From Arthonia radiata (taxonomy: Eukaryota > Ascomycota > Arthoniomycetes > Arthoniales > Arthoniaceae), in the NCBI GenBank assembly GCA_002989075.1, contig PSQN01000006.1, positions 558,001 to 622,000 of the forward strand: a DNA stretch of 64,000 bases, given 5' to 3'. The stretch's first letter is position 1. Each line of letters starts with the position of its first letter. Shown here one piece after another: positions 31,654-42,501 of the stretch. The position numbers and the translations under genes were made by a program. The notes under the pieces were generated by a model. It saw only the letters and a program-made list of their open reading frames with translations, searched no databases and was not told where the DNA came from.

Positions 31654-32856
31654 GTGAATGAGCGAGCAAGTGGGTCTGGTCCGGCATCTGAGTGAACGCT
31701 TCAGCTGGTGAAGCAGGAAGAAAGGAACAGCAAATGAGAGAACGTCATGATGATGCTGAGGGAGATGGGCTGTTTGTTTGGTATATTGGGAATGTGCAGA
31801 TGGCGTCGAGAGCGAGCGATAACGCATTTGCATGGGGCGTCTTCTGATATCCTTGTACAGTACACAGAATCATTGAGAACACAACAAACTCTGATAGGGG
31901 AGTGTACTGTGCGTGTCAGACGTGTCAGGATAGGTTCGCGGCCGCAAAGCGCTTGTCAGACAACCGCATACGCCAGATCTCGAGTATACGCGTAGGAGCA
32001 ACACAATGTTGAAAATGCTCGTAGAGATCATGAAGAGCTGGCGTAGTTACAATCCTTCGCAATTTGATATTTGCCTATACTACACAAACGCTCTGCTAAC
32101 AGCTCTAAGGATGGGTCGGCAAGCTATCCTGACAAGTATAGTATGCAGGGTTTACTCGTGTTTCAAGTATAGGGCTTGGGACAGAGGATGTCAGTACAGC
32201 CTCTTCTAAAGTTTTCTCGGATTTCAAACAAAGTCTATAGAGACAATACCAGTGCGCTAGCTACTTGGCAATAGTTTTGAGACAATTGAACAGAATATAT
32301 GGGTACTCTAAGGCTTACCAAGTTCTATAGTTTCAACACCTTTCTTTCTGTAGTCGTGAAGGCGACCCTCAGTGCCACAGTACAGCCCTTTCCGAGGTCC
32401 AATCAGGTTTCAAATGCTGAGACAACGCAAGCGCCTTGACAACATAGTGATAGTTTCAAGGCAACAGAACGAAATGTGTCAATACTGTAAGGCTTGCCTA
32501 AGAACATGGGCTTAGCACAGCACCTTCTAAAGCTCATTCAACAGATCATATAGAGTATTTGACGCCTACGCGCTGGCTGCTTAGCAAAAGTTGCTGGGCC
32601 ACAGAACGGAATGTGTGGAGGCTTTCAGACCTGGGTAAGTCTCAAAGCAACCACGCATACTATTCTAAAGACTTTAGCGAGCCTCCAAAAGGCCGTTTCG
32701 CCGGCGCCCTACCCTGAGCGCTGTTTCTGAACCGATCGTTACTGGTGCGACTGCTGGTCAGATATCTTTGTGCTGACATTTTGCTTGTAGGCACAGTAAG
32801 GACGCTATCCAACAACGCCTCGCTCATGCACTCGATCTGAAAGATCCATCAGGCTT
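31654..32856. other. Intergenic region IDH2 / SNF2 gene
   Basis: A convergent region of 1.2 kb without a gene. Its second half is filled by the degenerate repeats listed next. Confidence 0.5.
32194..32690. repeat. Three degenerate copies of a ~125-base repeat plus a partial copy
   Basis: Copies lie at about 32194-32322, 32380-32502 and 32514-32639, with the beginning of a fourth at about 32651. Each starts with a (G)ACAGC..CTTCTAAAG-like block, has GCGC and AGTTT in the middle, an AACAGAA / CACAGAAC block with GAAATGTGT, and ends in AAGGCTTGCCTAAG or a variant. Divergence is about 30-40 percent by eye. No coding potential is evident; the origin (old tandem duplication or small non-coding mobile repeat) is open. 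Confidence 0.6.
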
Positions 32857-35766
32857 TCACCCAGCCAGCCCCTCAAGCAATGCACTATCCTTCGTCGTCG
32901 CCACGCTCTGAAAAACACCACTTCCCTTGCTCGCGCCCTTCTCCGCCTTCTCATACGCTTCCTCGCTTCTATCAACCAAAGTCTCTATATCCTTATCACT
33001 CAACAGCTCTTCGCCCGTTGCGCCCTCGCCGCCCCCAAAATCCATCCTCTCACCATCTGCCTCGGCCAACGCCCGCTGCAACGCATCCATGCCCTCATCC
33101 TCCTCGTCTTCCTCGACCTCGCGCTTGCCCTTGCGCCCATTCCAGTTCTTGAACTTCCCTTTGCTGATCACGAGCTTTTCGAGCCTTCTCTTGCCGTCAG
33201 CCTTGGAAAGCAAAACCTCTTCCACGGTCCCGCGCGTGGCCAGTCGATAGACAATGACGTTTCGCTTCTGACCAATTCGATGCGCACGGTCCTGCGCCTG
33301 CAGATCTTGCTGAGGGTTCCAATCGCTGTCGAACAGGATAACCGTGTCCGCAGCCGCCAAATTGATGCCTTGGCCGCCGGCGCGTGTACTTAGCAGGAAC
33401 ACGCGAGCTTCGCTATTGGGATCATTAAACGCGCGGATTTGCTCCTGCCGCTCAGAAGCCGGGACGGAGCCGTCAATGCGCAAGCTCGGACGATCAAGGT
33501 GCGTAGTCAAGTACAAGGCTAGAAGGTCGAGCTGTGACTTGAATTGCGAAAACAAGAGGATACGGTGGTTCTCCTTACTCTCGAGAAGGGCGCGCAGCAA
33601 GCGGTCCAGCAGCCGCATTTTGCCGGACGCAGTAACGAGGGCGGTGTAATCTTCGTCACCATCCGGGATCGGGCTGCCGGCTTCGTCGAGATCTTCGCCG
33701 TTGCGTAAGAAGGACGTGTCCATCCAAGGATCGTAGAAGTTGTGCGGGCTATTGCAGCAGAGACGCAGCTGCATGACGGGGTTTTGCAGCTTCTTTTGTG
33801 CGATGTGCTTCTTGGCGAGTTGAAACGTGGCCTGACGCTCTTGATCTTCGGCGCTTGAGGCGTCAGAGCCGTCGGCGCGGTTCTGTAAGACAGGGAAGGA
33901 GGGGTCCTCTTCACCACCGTTATCGTCGAGGCGCTTGAAATACACTGCGTCGGAGACTTCGTCGTAGTTCCGCCGCTTGTTTGAGCGACGGGTCCGTTGG
34001 CCTTGTGCTGGGGTGGACGCACGTGAGGTCTTCGCAGATTTGTTTGGTGAGTCTACGTCCATCGACGTGGGGGTGAGTGGCGATGATGCGCCCAGGTTCG
34101 ACAGCGCTTTACGCTTTTTCCCGGCCGTGCTTAATGTACTCTTACTGCTCTTGACGCTGACCGGAGTAGCAGCTCCACTATTGTTGCGTGAAAGAGTGTC
34201 GAAGACCTTGTCCTCGAGGTACGCTCGTGAGTTGCCGCTGAGAATCTCTTGATAGAGCTCGCGCTGCTCGGACGTGAGCGGCGCGAAAAGTACGTATTCA
34301 CGCTTTTTTGGTAGACTGCTCTCCACGTCGGCTTTGATGCGGCGGAGGAGGAATGGCTTGAGAATGGCATGCAGAGACGTCACAAGACTGGCTCTGCGCT
34401 CCTCAGAGAGTATTTGCGCATGCCCTCCTTCTTCCTTGAGCGCCGAGAAATCGAACCAAGACTCGAACGACTCCAGCTTGTCAAAGATGTCGGGCATCAA
34501 AAAATGTAGCAGAGACCACAGCTCGGCAAGATTGTTTTGCAGAGGCGTGCCAGTGATTAGGAGGCGGTTCGCAGAGTTGTATGACTGCAATTCGCGGATG
34601 AGTCTGCAGTTGAGGTTCTTGATGCGGTGACCTTCATCGATGATGATGAATTTCCAACCAATATGACCGAGGAACTTGCGGTCATTCATACAGATCTCGT
34701 ACGACGTGCACACGACTGGAAACTCTGTTGAACCTGGACGTCGCAACTGCTTCCGGCGGATCTCCTCACGCTCCTGTTTGCTGCCATGATAGAGCACGAC
34801 AGGAATCTCGGGCGTCCAGCGCGCGAATTCGTCAACCCAATTTGTAGTCGTACTCAATGGCGCGGCAATGAGGAAGGGACCATTGACGCCTCGCTCCCGT
34901 AGGAAAGCAATGAATGCTATCGTCTGAATCGTCTTTCCGAGGCCCATCTCGTCGGCTAGAATGCCATTTAAGCCATTCTCATAGAGTGACACAAGCCACT
35001 CTAGACCTTCAAGTTGATACTTGCGCATAACCCCGCCAGAAACTAGGTCCGGTTGGCGAGCTGACTTCAGGTTCTGGACGCCAATATCGCCTGGCTTGAC
35101 ACCGCTATCTTCCTGCTGTTGCGCTTCGTCTTCGAGAGCTTGCTGGATGGACGCACCCTTGCCGGCCCTGCCTTCAAGCTGCTCTTTCTTGACGAAGTCA
35201 GTCATCTTGCCTTGCGGCTTCGCGGATTTTGCAGGTCGCCCTTTGCTCCTCGTCTTTGTAACTTTCTGCTCTTGTTCCTCGGGATGTGCGGGCTCTTCGG
35301 CACTACCAGCGGCTTTGCGCGTGCTTTTCCTCTGGCTCTGCTGTGCTGCTTTCTCTGCCGTATCCTCCTTCTTTGCCGCACGCTTCTGCACCCTTTCATC
35401 TTTCTGATCAGCTTCTTCCTCTTGCTTCTGCATCTGGTTCAACATGATCGTGGAGTAGAGCTTGCTTTGGCTCAGCAAATATTCGAGTGCTTTGAATTTT
35501 TGATCGACAGCACCACTGCCACCTTCCATGTCTTTCTTACGTTCTTGCTGCAGCTTTTTGTTGCGCTGCTCCTCATCGCGCCGGCTGGCTTCCTGCATGC
35601 GTTGCTCTTCAGCCTGCATGGTTGCAGAGACAGCGTTCGCGTCTTCAGCAACGTCTGGCTTCATCTTAGGCTCTCCAGCGCTTTCACTGGGCGGACTCGA
35701 GGGTGGCGTGCTCTTTTCCGATGTGGTTGCGGGCGTCGCGTGCTTAGGAGATGGGGTGCGCGTCAT
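32857..35766 (-). CDS. SNF2-family chromatin remodelling ATPase, LSH/HELLS (Irc5) type
   Basis: Predicted 969 residues, single exon. The N-terminal 240 residues are charged coiled coil and basic nuclear sequence. The ATPase follows: RKYQLEGLEWLVSLYENGLNG, Walker A DEMGLGKTIQT (about 300), a DEGH box in FIIIDEGHRIKNL (LSH-type proteins have DEGH instead of DEAH), TGTPLQNN, and in the C-terminal lobe LLSTRAGGQGINLAAADTVI and QDRAHRIGQKRNV. An insertion of about 120 residues, rich in Ser, Lys and Thr, separates the lobes. LSH proteins remodel nucleosomes in heterochromatin and DNA repair (MUS-30 in Neurospora, Irc5 in yeast). The frame is open to an ATG at 35901, which would add 45 residues with an out-of-place hydrophobic stretch (ILLFIAGVSALLL), so the ATG at 35766 (MTRTPSPK) is preferred. 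Confidence 0.88.
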   Translation of the reverse strand: MTRTPSPKHATPATTSEKSTPPSSPPSESAGEPKMKPDVAEDANAVSATMQAEEQRMQEASRRDEEQRNKKLQQERKKDMEGGSGAVDQKFKALEYLLSQSKLYSTIMLNQMQKQEEEADQKDERVQKRAAKKEDTAEKAAQQSQRKSTRKAAGSAEEPAHPEEQEQKVTKTRSKGRPAKSAKPQGKMTDFVKKEQLEGRAGKGASIQQALEDEAQQQEDSGVKPGDIGVQNLKSARQPDLVSGGVMRKYQLEGLEWLVSLYENGLNGILADEMGLGKTIQTIAFIAFLRERGVNGPFLIAAPLSTTTNWVDEFARWTPEIPVVLYHGSKQEREEIRRKQLRRPGSTEFPVVCTSYEICMNDRKFLGHIGWKFIIIDEGHRIKNLNCRLIRELQSYNSANRLLITGTPLQNNLAELWSLLHFLMPDIFDKLESFESWFDFSALKEEGGHAQILSEERRASLVTSLHAILKPFLLRRIKADVESSLPKKREYVLFAPLTSEQRELYQEILSGNSRAYLEDKVFDTLSRNNSGAATPVSVKSSKSTLSTAGKKRKALSNLGASSPLTPTSMDVDSPNKSAKTSRASTPAQGQRTRRSNKRRNYDEVSDAVYFKRLDDNGGEEDPSFPVLQNRADGSDASSAEDQERQATFQLAKKHIAQKKLQNPVMQLRLCCNSPHNFYDPWMDTSFLRNGEDLDEAGSPIPDGDEDYTALVTASGKMRLLDRLLRALLESKENHRILLFSQFKSQLDLLALYLTTHLDRPSLRIDGSVPASERQEQIRAFNDPNSEARVFLLSTRAGGQGINLAAADTVILFDSDWNPQQDLQAQDRAHRIGQKRNVIVYRLATRGTVEEVLLSKADGKRRLEKLVISKGKFKNWNGRKGKREVEEDEEDEGMDALQRALAEADGERMDFGGGEGATGEELLSDKDIETLVDRSEEAYEKAEKGASKGSGVFQSVATTKDSALLEGLAG

Positions 35767-36588
35767 CCTAGAATCGAGGAGAAGCGCGGATACGCCTGCT
35801 ATAAACAACAAAATGACCGGCACCTCGTTGCAGCAAATGGGAGGGACAGGGGAATGGCCATTCGCGCCAGGAACGCGTGACGTCGCGTACTCTTTTTCCA
35901 TCGCGTTCCAGATCGCGACTTTGCCGCATTCGGACGGAGCTCAGATCAGGTCTCCACCAATCAACGCGCAGCGGAGCTAAAGAGTCCCGACGACCACGAT
36001 GGCGACGCGTGACGCAGGCGATGTGGGAACACTAGGAGTAGGTGTCCTAAGAACGCAATGAGATGTCCTCGTCTTGTATGTCAGTATCGATTGCTGTTCT
36101 GGCCCATCGCTGGGATGATATCGTGCATGTCAGGTCAAGGTGCAAGGCCTCGTAGTAGCAAGTTACCAGTAGGAGAGCCTTCGCTTGGAGTAGGAGTTCG
36201 ACTTTATCTTGACAAAATACCTGCTATACCAGCTATTTGCTGTCTAAACGCCAAGTTCGAAGTACGCAGGTGCTCGACTTATCGGACATCGGTCGTATCG
36301 TAAGACTACCAGGCCTTGGTTTGTGTGAGAGCGCCCTCACGAGTCGACGACTGTTCTTGACAAGCTTAATGATCCCCCCTAACATGCAGCTGCTACGCAG
36401 CGAACACGTCGTCTTGCCTTTCAACGCTAAGAGGCCTGGCCTTCACAACGCAAGCAAGCCGGCTGCTACAAGGATCTAGAACAGCACAATGCCAGAGTAC
36501 TCTCAACTGTATTAAGTGGTATGTAGTTTTAACGGAAAATGTATTAACCAAACTACCACCGCAGTCTAGAAGTCCAATATCGACTCTT
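35767..36588. other. Intergenic region upstream of the SNF2 gene
   Basis: 822 bases holding the SNF2 promoter and the 3' end of the Atos-like gene. No gene or repeat is recognised. Confidence 0.4.
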
Positions 36589-38958
36589 TCACTGACCCCG
36601 ACTTGATGGCCTCGATCCTGCAAGGTCCCGTAATTTGAGGCCGAGCACACCTTCACCCGGTCGAGGAGACTGGGGCCGTCCACTAGATCCATTTTCCGTG
36701 TAAGCATCGCGATGGAGCCGCTCGAACGTAAGACGTTTTGGGGAAGAAACAACGCCTTCCCTCGGCGAGACGGCCCGGCAAGTGTGATCAGACAGGGGTG
36801 ATGGAGGTGTCTGCATCAGGACGTCGCCGCCGAGATCCCCCATAGGAGGCGACTTGGCTGATGTTAGGTTTGGAACAGGGTGAGGTACGGGGAAGGTGAA
36901 TGCTCTCGCATCCTGCGGACGACAGCCAAGCCCAAGTGAGCCTACCAGCCCATCCATGCGATCCAGTTCATGGCTACCATGAGCATGCATCGCGTTGTGG
37001 TTACCGTCACAGCTGAATGGCGAAGGGTGCTTGGCAGGAGATTGCTCAGTCTTTGCTGCATCATGTTCCGGCTTCCACGCCGTGAATTTCGGATCAGGCA
37101 GCTGAATTTCCTGGCGGAGTCTCTCCTTTCCATCGGGCACGCGGTTTGCAAAGACAACCCTCATTGTCTTATATAAGAAGTACCGGCCCTTTGCCGAGCA
37201 GCATATATTCAGGTGTATTAAATAGCGCAACGTTGGACGGTCCTTGGGATCATCGGAATTCGTCAGGGCAGCTTCTGGCCGATCCGTGCCTAGATTTCTT
37301 CGCGCGCTGACTGGCATGTCGATGATAGGGCCCGCAGAATAGCTCCGCTGACGAATAAAGGTCTTCTGACCCGGCTGCATGCCTTCGAGGTCGTACGGAA
37401 TGAGAAACAATTTAACAGCCGTCTTGTTGGGATTCTTAATGACAATCTGCAACTGTCCCTTCTCCGGTATTCGATAGCCTCCCACGGGTGCGAGAGAAGG
37501 GCTGTCTCTGGATCTGTCAGTGCGCGAGGCTCCATTGCGATTTTTCACGGGAGTTTCCACATCAACTGGTGTTCTGCCAAGTTCTCGACCTTCCTGCGTG
37601 TTTCGTGCCCTGCGCTTTGTTTTGGCATGTGTAGCATCTGCGGGAGATTGCAGAGAACTGAGCTCAATCATTCCAACATACGGACTGGGCCCGTCCTCGG
37701 TCTTTTTAGGGCTCCCTGGTCGGCTTCCATAATTATAGAATACAGCAGGAAAAGGTATCGTGACGTGGGGTGGACATCGCAAGCCGGATCTACAGTTGCC
37801 CTTACCCAGGACGCCTATCTGTGCGACGAAGTCAAGAGGGCGTGATGGTAAGCTCGACATCCGGCCCCTCAGTATAGACTCCTCATACCTTCCTACCATC
37901 GGTGCACGCTGCAAAGGAGATGATTCAGAGGCAAGCGAAGGCCTTCTAGACCGGGCCGACGGCGACTGTGGCACAGAGTATGAAAAGGCATCACTAACAG
38001 AATTGATTGATCGGCGAGGTTGGTGTGCTTGGTATGGGAAAGACAAATCACGCGGTACGTTGGGCAACGCACGAGCGACCATTGGTGATGAACCGTGGCT
38101 AACAGGGGGCGCGCGCATTGACCGCAGAGCACCTGGCGAGAATGTACGTCGCCGAGAAGCTTTGTCTGGGCTTGGCGGTCTCCCTAGGCGATCGTAGTCG
38201 CCATCACTGTCGCTGTTGTTAGTCGCTTGTACCAAAGGACTCGTAGGTGGCTGCAATGCGAAGCTCAATGAGCGAGCGGAGTAAGACGCGGCTCGCTGGC
38301 GCTGAGAAAGCGGGTTCGGTTCACGTCGGGTCTCGAAGCCAGGAAACGTCTCGTGTTTTGCTAGACTCGGCACAGTCGGCATCCGTGGCTGATACCACGG
38401 GGTTGTCGGCGACGTGCTTAGCCATGGCTGTTGTCCCGAATAGGTTTGGGGATATGGACTACCTGGCTGCAAGCCACTCAAGGTATTGCTATCCGCATCT
38501 TGCCGGAAGTCGCCACGGTGCAAGGCCGATCGGGGCCGCTCGATGCTGGAGCCGATCTCAAAGCGTTCATGCGTGGCACACTTCTCTGGCGTTTCGCGGC
38601 CTATCTCAAACTCCGGCGAGGGCAGCAATGGTGAGGACTTCGATGGCAACCTCGTGCTATCGCGAACCTTACTCGTCTCGCGTGGAGCACTCCGACTGTC
38701 CAGCCATGTCGCCCTCTGCTCGCGCTTCTTCCTCTCGATCAACTCTTGCCTAGTCTCGCTAGGAGACAATCTGCCCTCGAAAGGGCTCCCTGGGGGCGTT
38801 GTCGACCTGTCTATATGTCGAGACGAGCTTTCGGTAGGAGTGCTACATCGTGACGGGTGGACTCGGGCTTGAGAATGTTTGCTATCAGATGAGGTTGGTC
38901 TTGATGATGAACTGTTCGTTGCGGCCGTGTTGAAGCTTGGATGATACACGAGAGGCAT
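36589..38958 (-). CDS. Atos-family protein (DUF4210 plus meiosis/sporulation C-terminal domain)
   Basis: A single exon of 789 residues, starting MPLVYHPSFN. The first 370 residues are disordered, rich in Ser, Pro and Arg with many SP/TP sites. The conserved core begins GRYEESILRGRMSSLPSRPLDF-VAQIGVLGKGNCRSGLRCPPHVTIPFPAVFYNY (DUF4210) and continues with PEKGQLQIVIKNPNKTAVKLFLIPYDLEGMQPGQKTFIRQRSY and LRYLIHLNICCSAKGRYFLYKTMRVVFANRVPDGKE (the 'chromosome segregation during meiosis' domain). Animal relatives (ATOSA/ATOSB) are nuclear transcription regulators, while fungal roles are poorly defined. The tail is again disordered. The frame is open to 39000, but through a non-ATG codon, so 38958 is used. 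It is divergent from EFG1 with about 530 bases between. Confidence 0.82.
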   Translation of the reverse strand: MPLVYHPSFNTAATNSSSSRPTSSDSKHSQARVHPSRCSTPTESSSRHIDRSTTPPGSPFEGRLSPSETRQELIERKKREQRATWLDSRSAPRETSKVRDSTRLPSKSSPLLPSPEFEIGRETPEKCATHERFEIGSSIERPRSALHRGDFRQDADSNTLSGLQPGSPYPQTYSGQQPWLSTSPTTPWYQPRMPTVPSLAKHETFPGFETRREPNPLSQRQRAASYSARSLSFALQPPTSPLVQATNNSDSDGDYDRLGRPPSPDKASRRRTFSPGALRSMRAPPVSHGSSPMVARALPNVPRDLSFPYQAHQPRRSINSVSDAFSYSVPQSPSARSRRPSLASESSPLQRAPMVGRYEESILRGRMSSLPSRPLDFVAQIGVLGKGNCRSGLRCPPHVTIPFPAVFYNYGSRPGSPKKTEDGPSPYVGMIELSSLQSPADATHAKTKRRARNTQEGRELGRTPVDVETPVKNRNGASRTDRSRDSPSLAPVGGYRIPEKGQLQIVIKNPNKTAVKLFLIPYDLEGMQPGQKTFIRQRSYSAGPIIDMPVSARRNLGTDRPEAALTNSDDPKDRPTLRYLIHLNICCSAKGRYFLYKTMRVVFANRVPDGKERLRQEIQLPDPKFTAWKPEHDAAKTEQSPAKHPSPFSCDGNHNAMHAHGSHELDRMDGLVGSLGLGCRPQDARAFTFPVPHPVPNLTSAKSPPMGDLGGDVLMQTPPSPLSDHTCRAVSPREGVVSSPKRLTFERLHRDAYTENGSSGRPQSPRPGEGVLGLKLRDLAGSRPSSRGQ

Positions 38959-39487
38959 AGACGGTGTACCAGAATTGATGAAGAGGATGCCGAGCCACAA
39001 GCCTTCTTATACTGTGGTGAACATGCGGGCTTGGAGGTGCAAGCGGCCGATACGTCACCGGATCGCGAGATAGTGGGTCTTGAGGTCTGACAGCGGCTCA
39101 ACGTGCGTTTGAATCCATTTCACATAGTAGGCTATGCATTGTCGTATGTCAGTCTGCGGTTCAGACGCTGTTGTGGTGTGATGAGGCGGTGATCGGAAAA
39201 GTCGAGGTTGAGGGGAGGTCACGGCGTTGAATGACAAAGAATGCGCACGTGCGTTGGCGGCGCCAACGCGGTTCATCATCGATTCACACTTCATGACATT
39301 CTCAAACAGCATACTTGCGTGTGACGACGTCATTTGCGACGAGGGATGCATTAAATCATCCGGGAGCCAGTGACTGAGAAGTGCTGTGAGGAAGTGCGCG
39401 AGGCAGGCAGACGTTCCCACGTTCCTCACATGCAACCTGGATTTCGCCAACTTACAACGCTCGAATCACACTCCCACAAACCCAGCC
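38959..39487. promoter_or_regulatory. Divergent promoter region Atos-like gene / EFG1
   Basis: 529 bases between the two starts. No clear element is seen. An open frame on the minus strand (39055-39450) has no family features and is not supported. Confidence 0.4.
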
Positions 39488-40287
39488 ATGGCTCAAAAAA
39501 GACCAATCGCAGACGTCGAACAGCCTAATATCGACAACAAACCGTTGAAGACTGCAAAGACCGGCTTCAAAGTCGGGCCAGATCATCTTCCCGATGGGAC
39601 GTATCGCCGACGAGGTACGAAGCAAGCGCGCACACATTGACCCCCCCGACATTCTACTAAAATCAAGCGCTGATACAGCGACCAGCTCAGAGAATAAAAA
39701 GCGACCTCATTCAAAAAGCGAAGGTCAAGAAGAAGTATGCAAAGATCCGCGAACGCGAGTTGGGCAACAATGCAACAGATTGCTCTGCTGGTGTGCATAC
39801 TAGCTTAGTGGGCCATCACACACGGTCTAGGGAGTATTTGCGCTCAGGTGAGAATGCGATGAAGGGCCATTCTACGTTCGATGCACGCAAAGATCTCAAA
39901 GGCTCGCCTGCAGACCGTCATGATGCCGTTGATGTGGGTGAAACCCGACCCGATACATTAAGCGAAGCCTCTCCTCAAATTGAGCGCGGCAAGCCCAACA
40001 TCGATGATGAAATATTCATGCACCCTGAACGCAGACGAATCAACCGCGTAAAGCCAAAGCCATTTAAAAAGGAGTTTGAAGAAGCTGGAAAGCGACAGGA
40101 AGAGCGAGAGACTGCCCGCAAGACCCGAGAAGCAGCAACGCAGGAGCGCGAGCACAAGCTACAAGAGCGTGAGAGATGGCGTAGGCAAATGGCAAAGGCC
40201 CGGCGGCCTGGAAAGAATGGCCAACGCAAGCTTGGGCGTGAATCGAAGGCGCTCTTGGAGAAGGTCCAAAGGATTGTCGGGTCTTAA
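39488..40287 (+). CDS. EFG1: rRNA-processing protein Efg1
   Basis: Predicted 242 residues from exons 39488-39614 and 39686-40287; the intron is 71 bases (GTACGA donor, CTGAT branch, ACCAG acceptor). The join gives [40 protein letters not shown], the signature of Efg1, a nucleolar factor of early 18S rRNA maturation. The C-terminal half has FMHPERRRINRVKPKPFKKEFEEAGKRQEERE and a long Arg/Glu/Lys helix ending GRESKALLEKVQRIVGS. A spacer of about 90 residues in the middle is poorly conserved and lengthens the protein slightly. The upstream acceptor TACAG at 39678 would give the wrong frame, which decided the use of the CAG at 39683-39685. Confidence 0.87.
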
Positions 40288-41150
40288 GATGGAATGACAC
40301 CCCACTTCCCGAAGCCGGAAGCCAGCCTATAGCTAGGGTGCAAAGACGACCGAAGCACGGCGTGAAAGAGAGGCGATGCCAGCCACCCAGCGTAGTCATC
40401 AATCTGGGTTGTGGGGTTGCCTCGCTCCACAGAATTGCGCTCGTCCGCCTATATTTCTCACATCCGTTTCATATTACTCAAAACTTTCTTCTATTATCCC
40501 ATACGCACCGCAAGTTCGTCCCGTACATGGTGCCTGGTATGAGCCGTTCTCCGGTTCATGGGAGGCCTAATAGGTGGTACTACCGCACTTCGCTCATATC
40601 AACAACCCTAGCAATGTTCAGAGTACGCATCCATGGAGAAGTCGAAGACTCAATTCTAAAGAAGCTGCGTCACAGTATCTTTCCGAGCATCATTCAGCGC
40701 GAAGATGACATCAATGCTCTGTGCATGTCCCAATCATTAGCCTCCGCCAGCTATATTCAAGCCATAGCTTACGGAACACCCTACGTACAACAATAAACGG
40801 AGAGTTCTCGTGACATTACATCTGACATCCCTCTCGTGACACCAGCCGCTTGTACCTGCCGTATCGAGTCGTCTTTTTCGTACGCCCACTTCAATAGATG
40901 AAACGCTCTTGTGCGCCCCATGTGAGATTGCTTAATCCGCCTCACTTATCCCGATCGACTAGCAACAGTTTGCTTGGCCGCTTGCTTGAACCCCTCACCA
41001 GCGGCCGCATACGAAAAGCACCTTCTTCAACTCTACGCCCATCTTGCACGGTACACAATTTCGCGAGCGCGCAACGAAAGCATTTGCGCTTCTTCGGCAG
41101 CCTGAAAGCGCACGCACCAACTTCCAAAGCTCCTAACAGAAAACGCCAGC
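40288..41150. other. Intergenic region EFG1 / BAH-like paralog 2
   Basis: 863 bases. The open frame at 40338-40796 starts without ATG and shows no family features. Nothing else is recognised. Confidence 0.4.
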
Positions 41151-41917
41151 ATGGCAAAGCCCGTGGCCTCAAGTGGTGCCGTCGAGGCTGAGAAGCAGGT
41201 TCCATTCAAGCGATGGGATGATCTCTCGGAGCGTCCCGAGGGTCGCATCCAGCGTACGTATCCGCCAAAGCTCGGCTCATATCAGCAACACTAACCATCT
41301 TACAGACAACATAGACGAATGCGGCACTGAGTCAATAATCCTTTCAGAAGGCGACATCCTCTCCTTCATCAACCACCATGAAAACCCTGACAAGGATTGG
41401 GTCGGTCGTGCTGAAGGATTCAAGCAGTGGACAGAAGCCAAATCTTCGCGAGGGTGGAAGGGAGATGATCACAGCTTGATCCAAGTGCAGTGGTTCCAGA
41501 AAGTCAATTCTTCGCGTACGCACAAGGTCAGCTTCAAATCTGGAAATGAGGACGTCTGGATGGAGGTCCCCGGGTTGAAGGAGGGCAAAGCGTACACAGT
41601 CGAGGATGGGCGAACGGTCTCTGGTGTAGTCGCAGTCGCGAAGCTTGAAGACAAAACGCGGTTCAAGATCAACGGGCGGTCCAAGGATTTCAGGGTAAGC
41701 CTTAGAGCATGCACACATCCCGTTATCTTGTCTGGAACCTACCTCTGGGCAGCCAGCGCGCAGGCATCGTCTTGCAATGACTTCAGAACCGATCCCAGAA
41801 GCGGCTGTGCTGATACGTAGTTTCCAGGAGATATGGGACAAATTTGACAATGGTCAGGAAGGGAGTGCTGAAGCTGATGCGGTTGAAGATGGAGACGCGG
41901 ACGGCGATCCTGACTAA
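41151..41917 (+). CDS. BAH-like domain protein, paralog 2
   Basis: Predicted 193 residues from exons 41151-41253, 41306-41694 and 41828-41917; introns are 52 (GTACGT, CTAAC, TTACAG) and 133 bases. The core (about 35-165) contains IILSEGDILSFINH, DKDWVGRAEGFKQWTEAKSSRGWKGDD, LIQVQWFQK and TRFKINGRSKDFR. The third exon gives an acidic tail ending in Asp/Gly/Asp-rich sequence. It shares order and motifs with the proteins at 23888-24670 and 42502-43367; the closest match is the latter. A chromatin-reader-like role is inferred only from BAH-like motif order and the acidic tail. The last exon was found from frame continuity after AGG and the TTTCCAG acceptor. Confidence 0.75.
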
Positions 41918-42501
41918 GGAGGAGCGAACCAGGTCGCAGTGAAGAAGGAGCAAGATGATGGTGCGCAGCGCTTGCCTGCTGGTGATAGAGTGTCACTCTT
42001 CGGTGGTGATTGATCAGAAGGTGACACGCGAGGTGTCTCCATTATGCAGCAGTATCAGCGAAGTTCGGTCTGGAGAGGTATAGTAAATTCACAGCATCCA
42101 CGCTTTAGCTTCTGCGATCTTTGTGGCCTAATCTAGAGCTCATTCGCCGGCTTTTGTAAGAAGAAAGCGCACAAAGATCCCAAGGACTCTTATGACAATG
42201 CTGTTCAAAGACTTTTGTGCTGACACTTGGGTACGCCGAAGAGCATCCACATAATCCATTCTGCGGCATCAGAACTATCGTCGGGCAGCCAGCGCACCGG
42301 CGTTGTCTCATGATGCTTTGCTTAAACGAGAACTTCACAAGGGGCTGTGCTGTCATCTCAGCTCAGGCGAGAAGCGAAGATGACCAGTAATTTGGCCTCT
42401 CGAAAGAAATTGAGTAATCTCTAGCCTAGCGACGATTCTACCTACCACCTCACTTTAGACTCCACCTCTGCCAATCTCGAAGTGTCTAATGAATCATCAT
42501 A
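41918..42501. other. Intergenic region containing a decayed copy of the BAH-like gene
   Basis: Between the two adjacent paralogs. The piece at about 42190-42400 is homologous to the exon 2 - intron 2 - exon 3 part of paralog 2 and is listed separately; the rest is featureless. Confidence 0.5.
42190..42400 (+). pseudogene. Relic of the 3' half of a BAH-like paralog
   Basis: Sequence around 42218-42330 aligns by eye with 41690-41800 of paralog 2: GGGTA-GCC--AGAGCAT-CACA, then GGGCAGCCAGCGC--GGC-T-GTCT, then ACTTCA and GGCTGTGCTG occur in the same order and similar spacing. These blocks cover the exon 2 donor and most of intron 2 of the intact gene. No open frame remains and the donor reads GGGTACGCC. 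It shows that the local cluster once had another copy. Confidence 0.55.

Noticed and set aside
39055-39450. 131-residue minus-strand frame between the Atos-like gene and EFG1
   Set aside because: It overlaps the divergent promoter and the EFG1 upstream region, and the composition looks random.
40338-40796. 152-residue plus-strand frame after EFG1
   Set aside because: It starts without ATG and has no recognisable motif.
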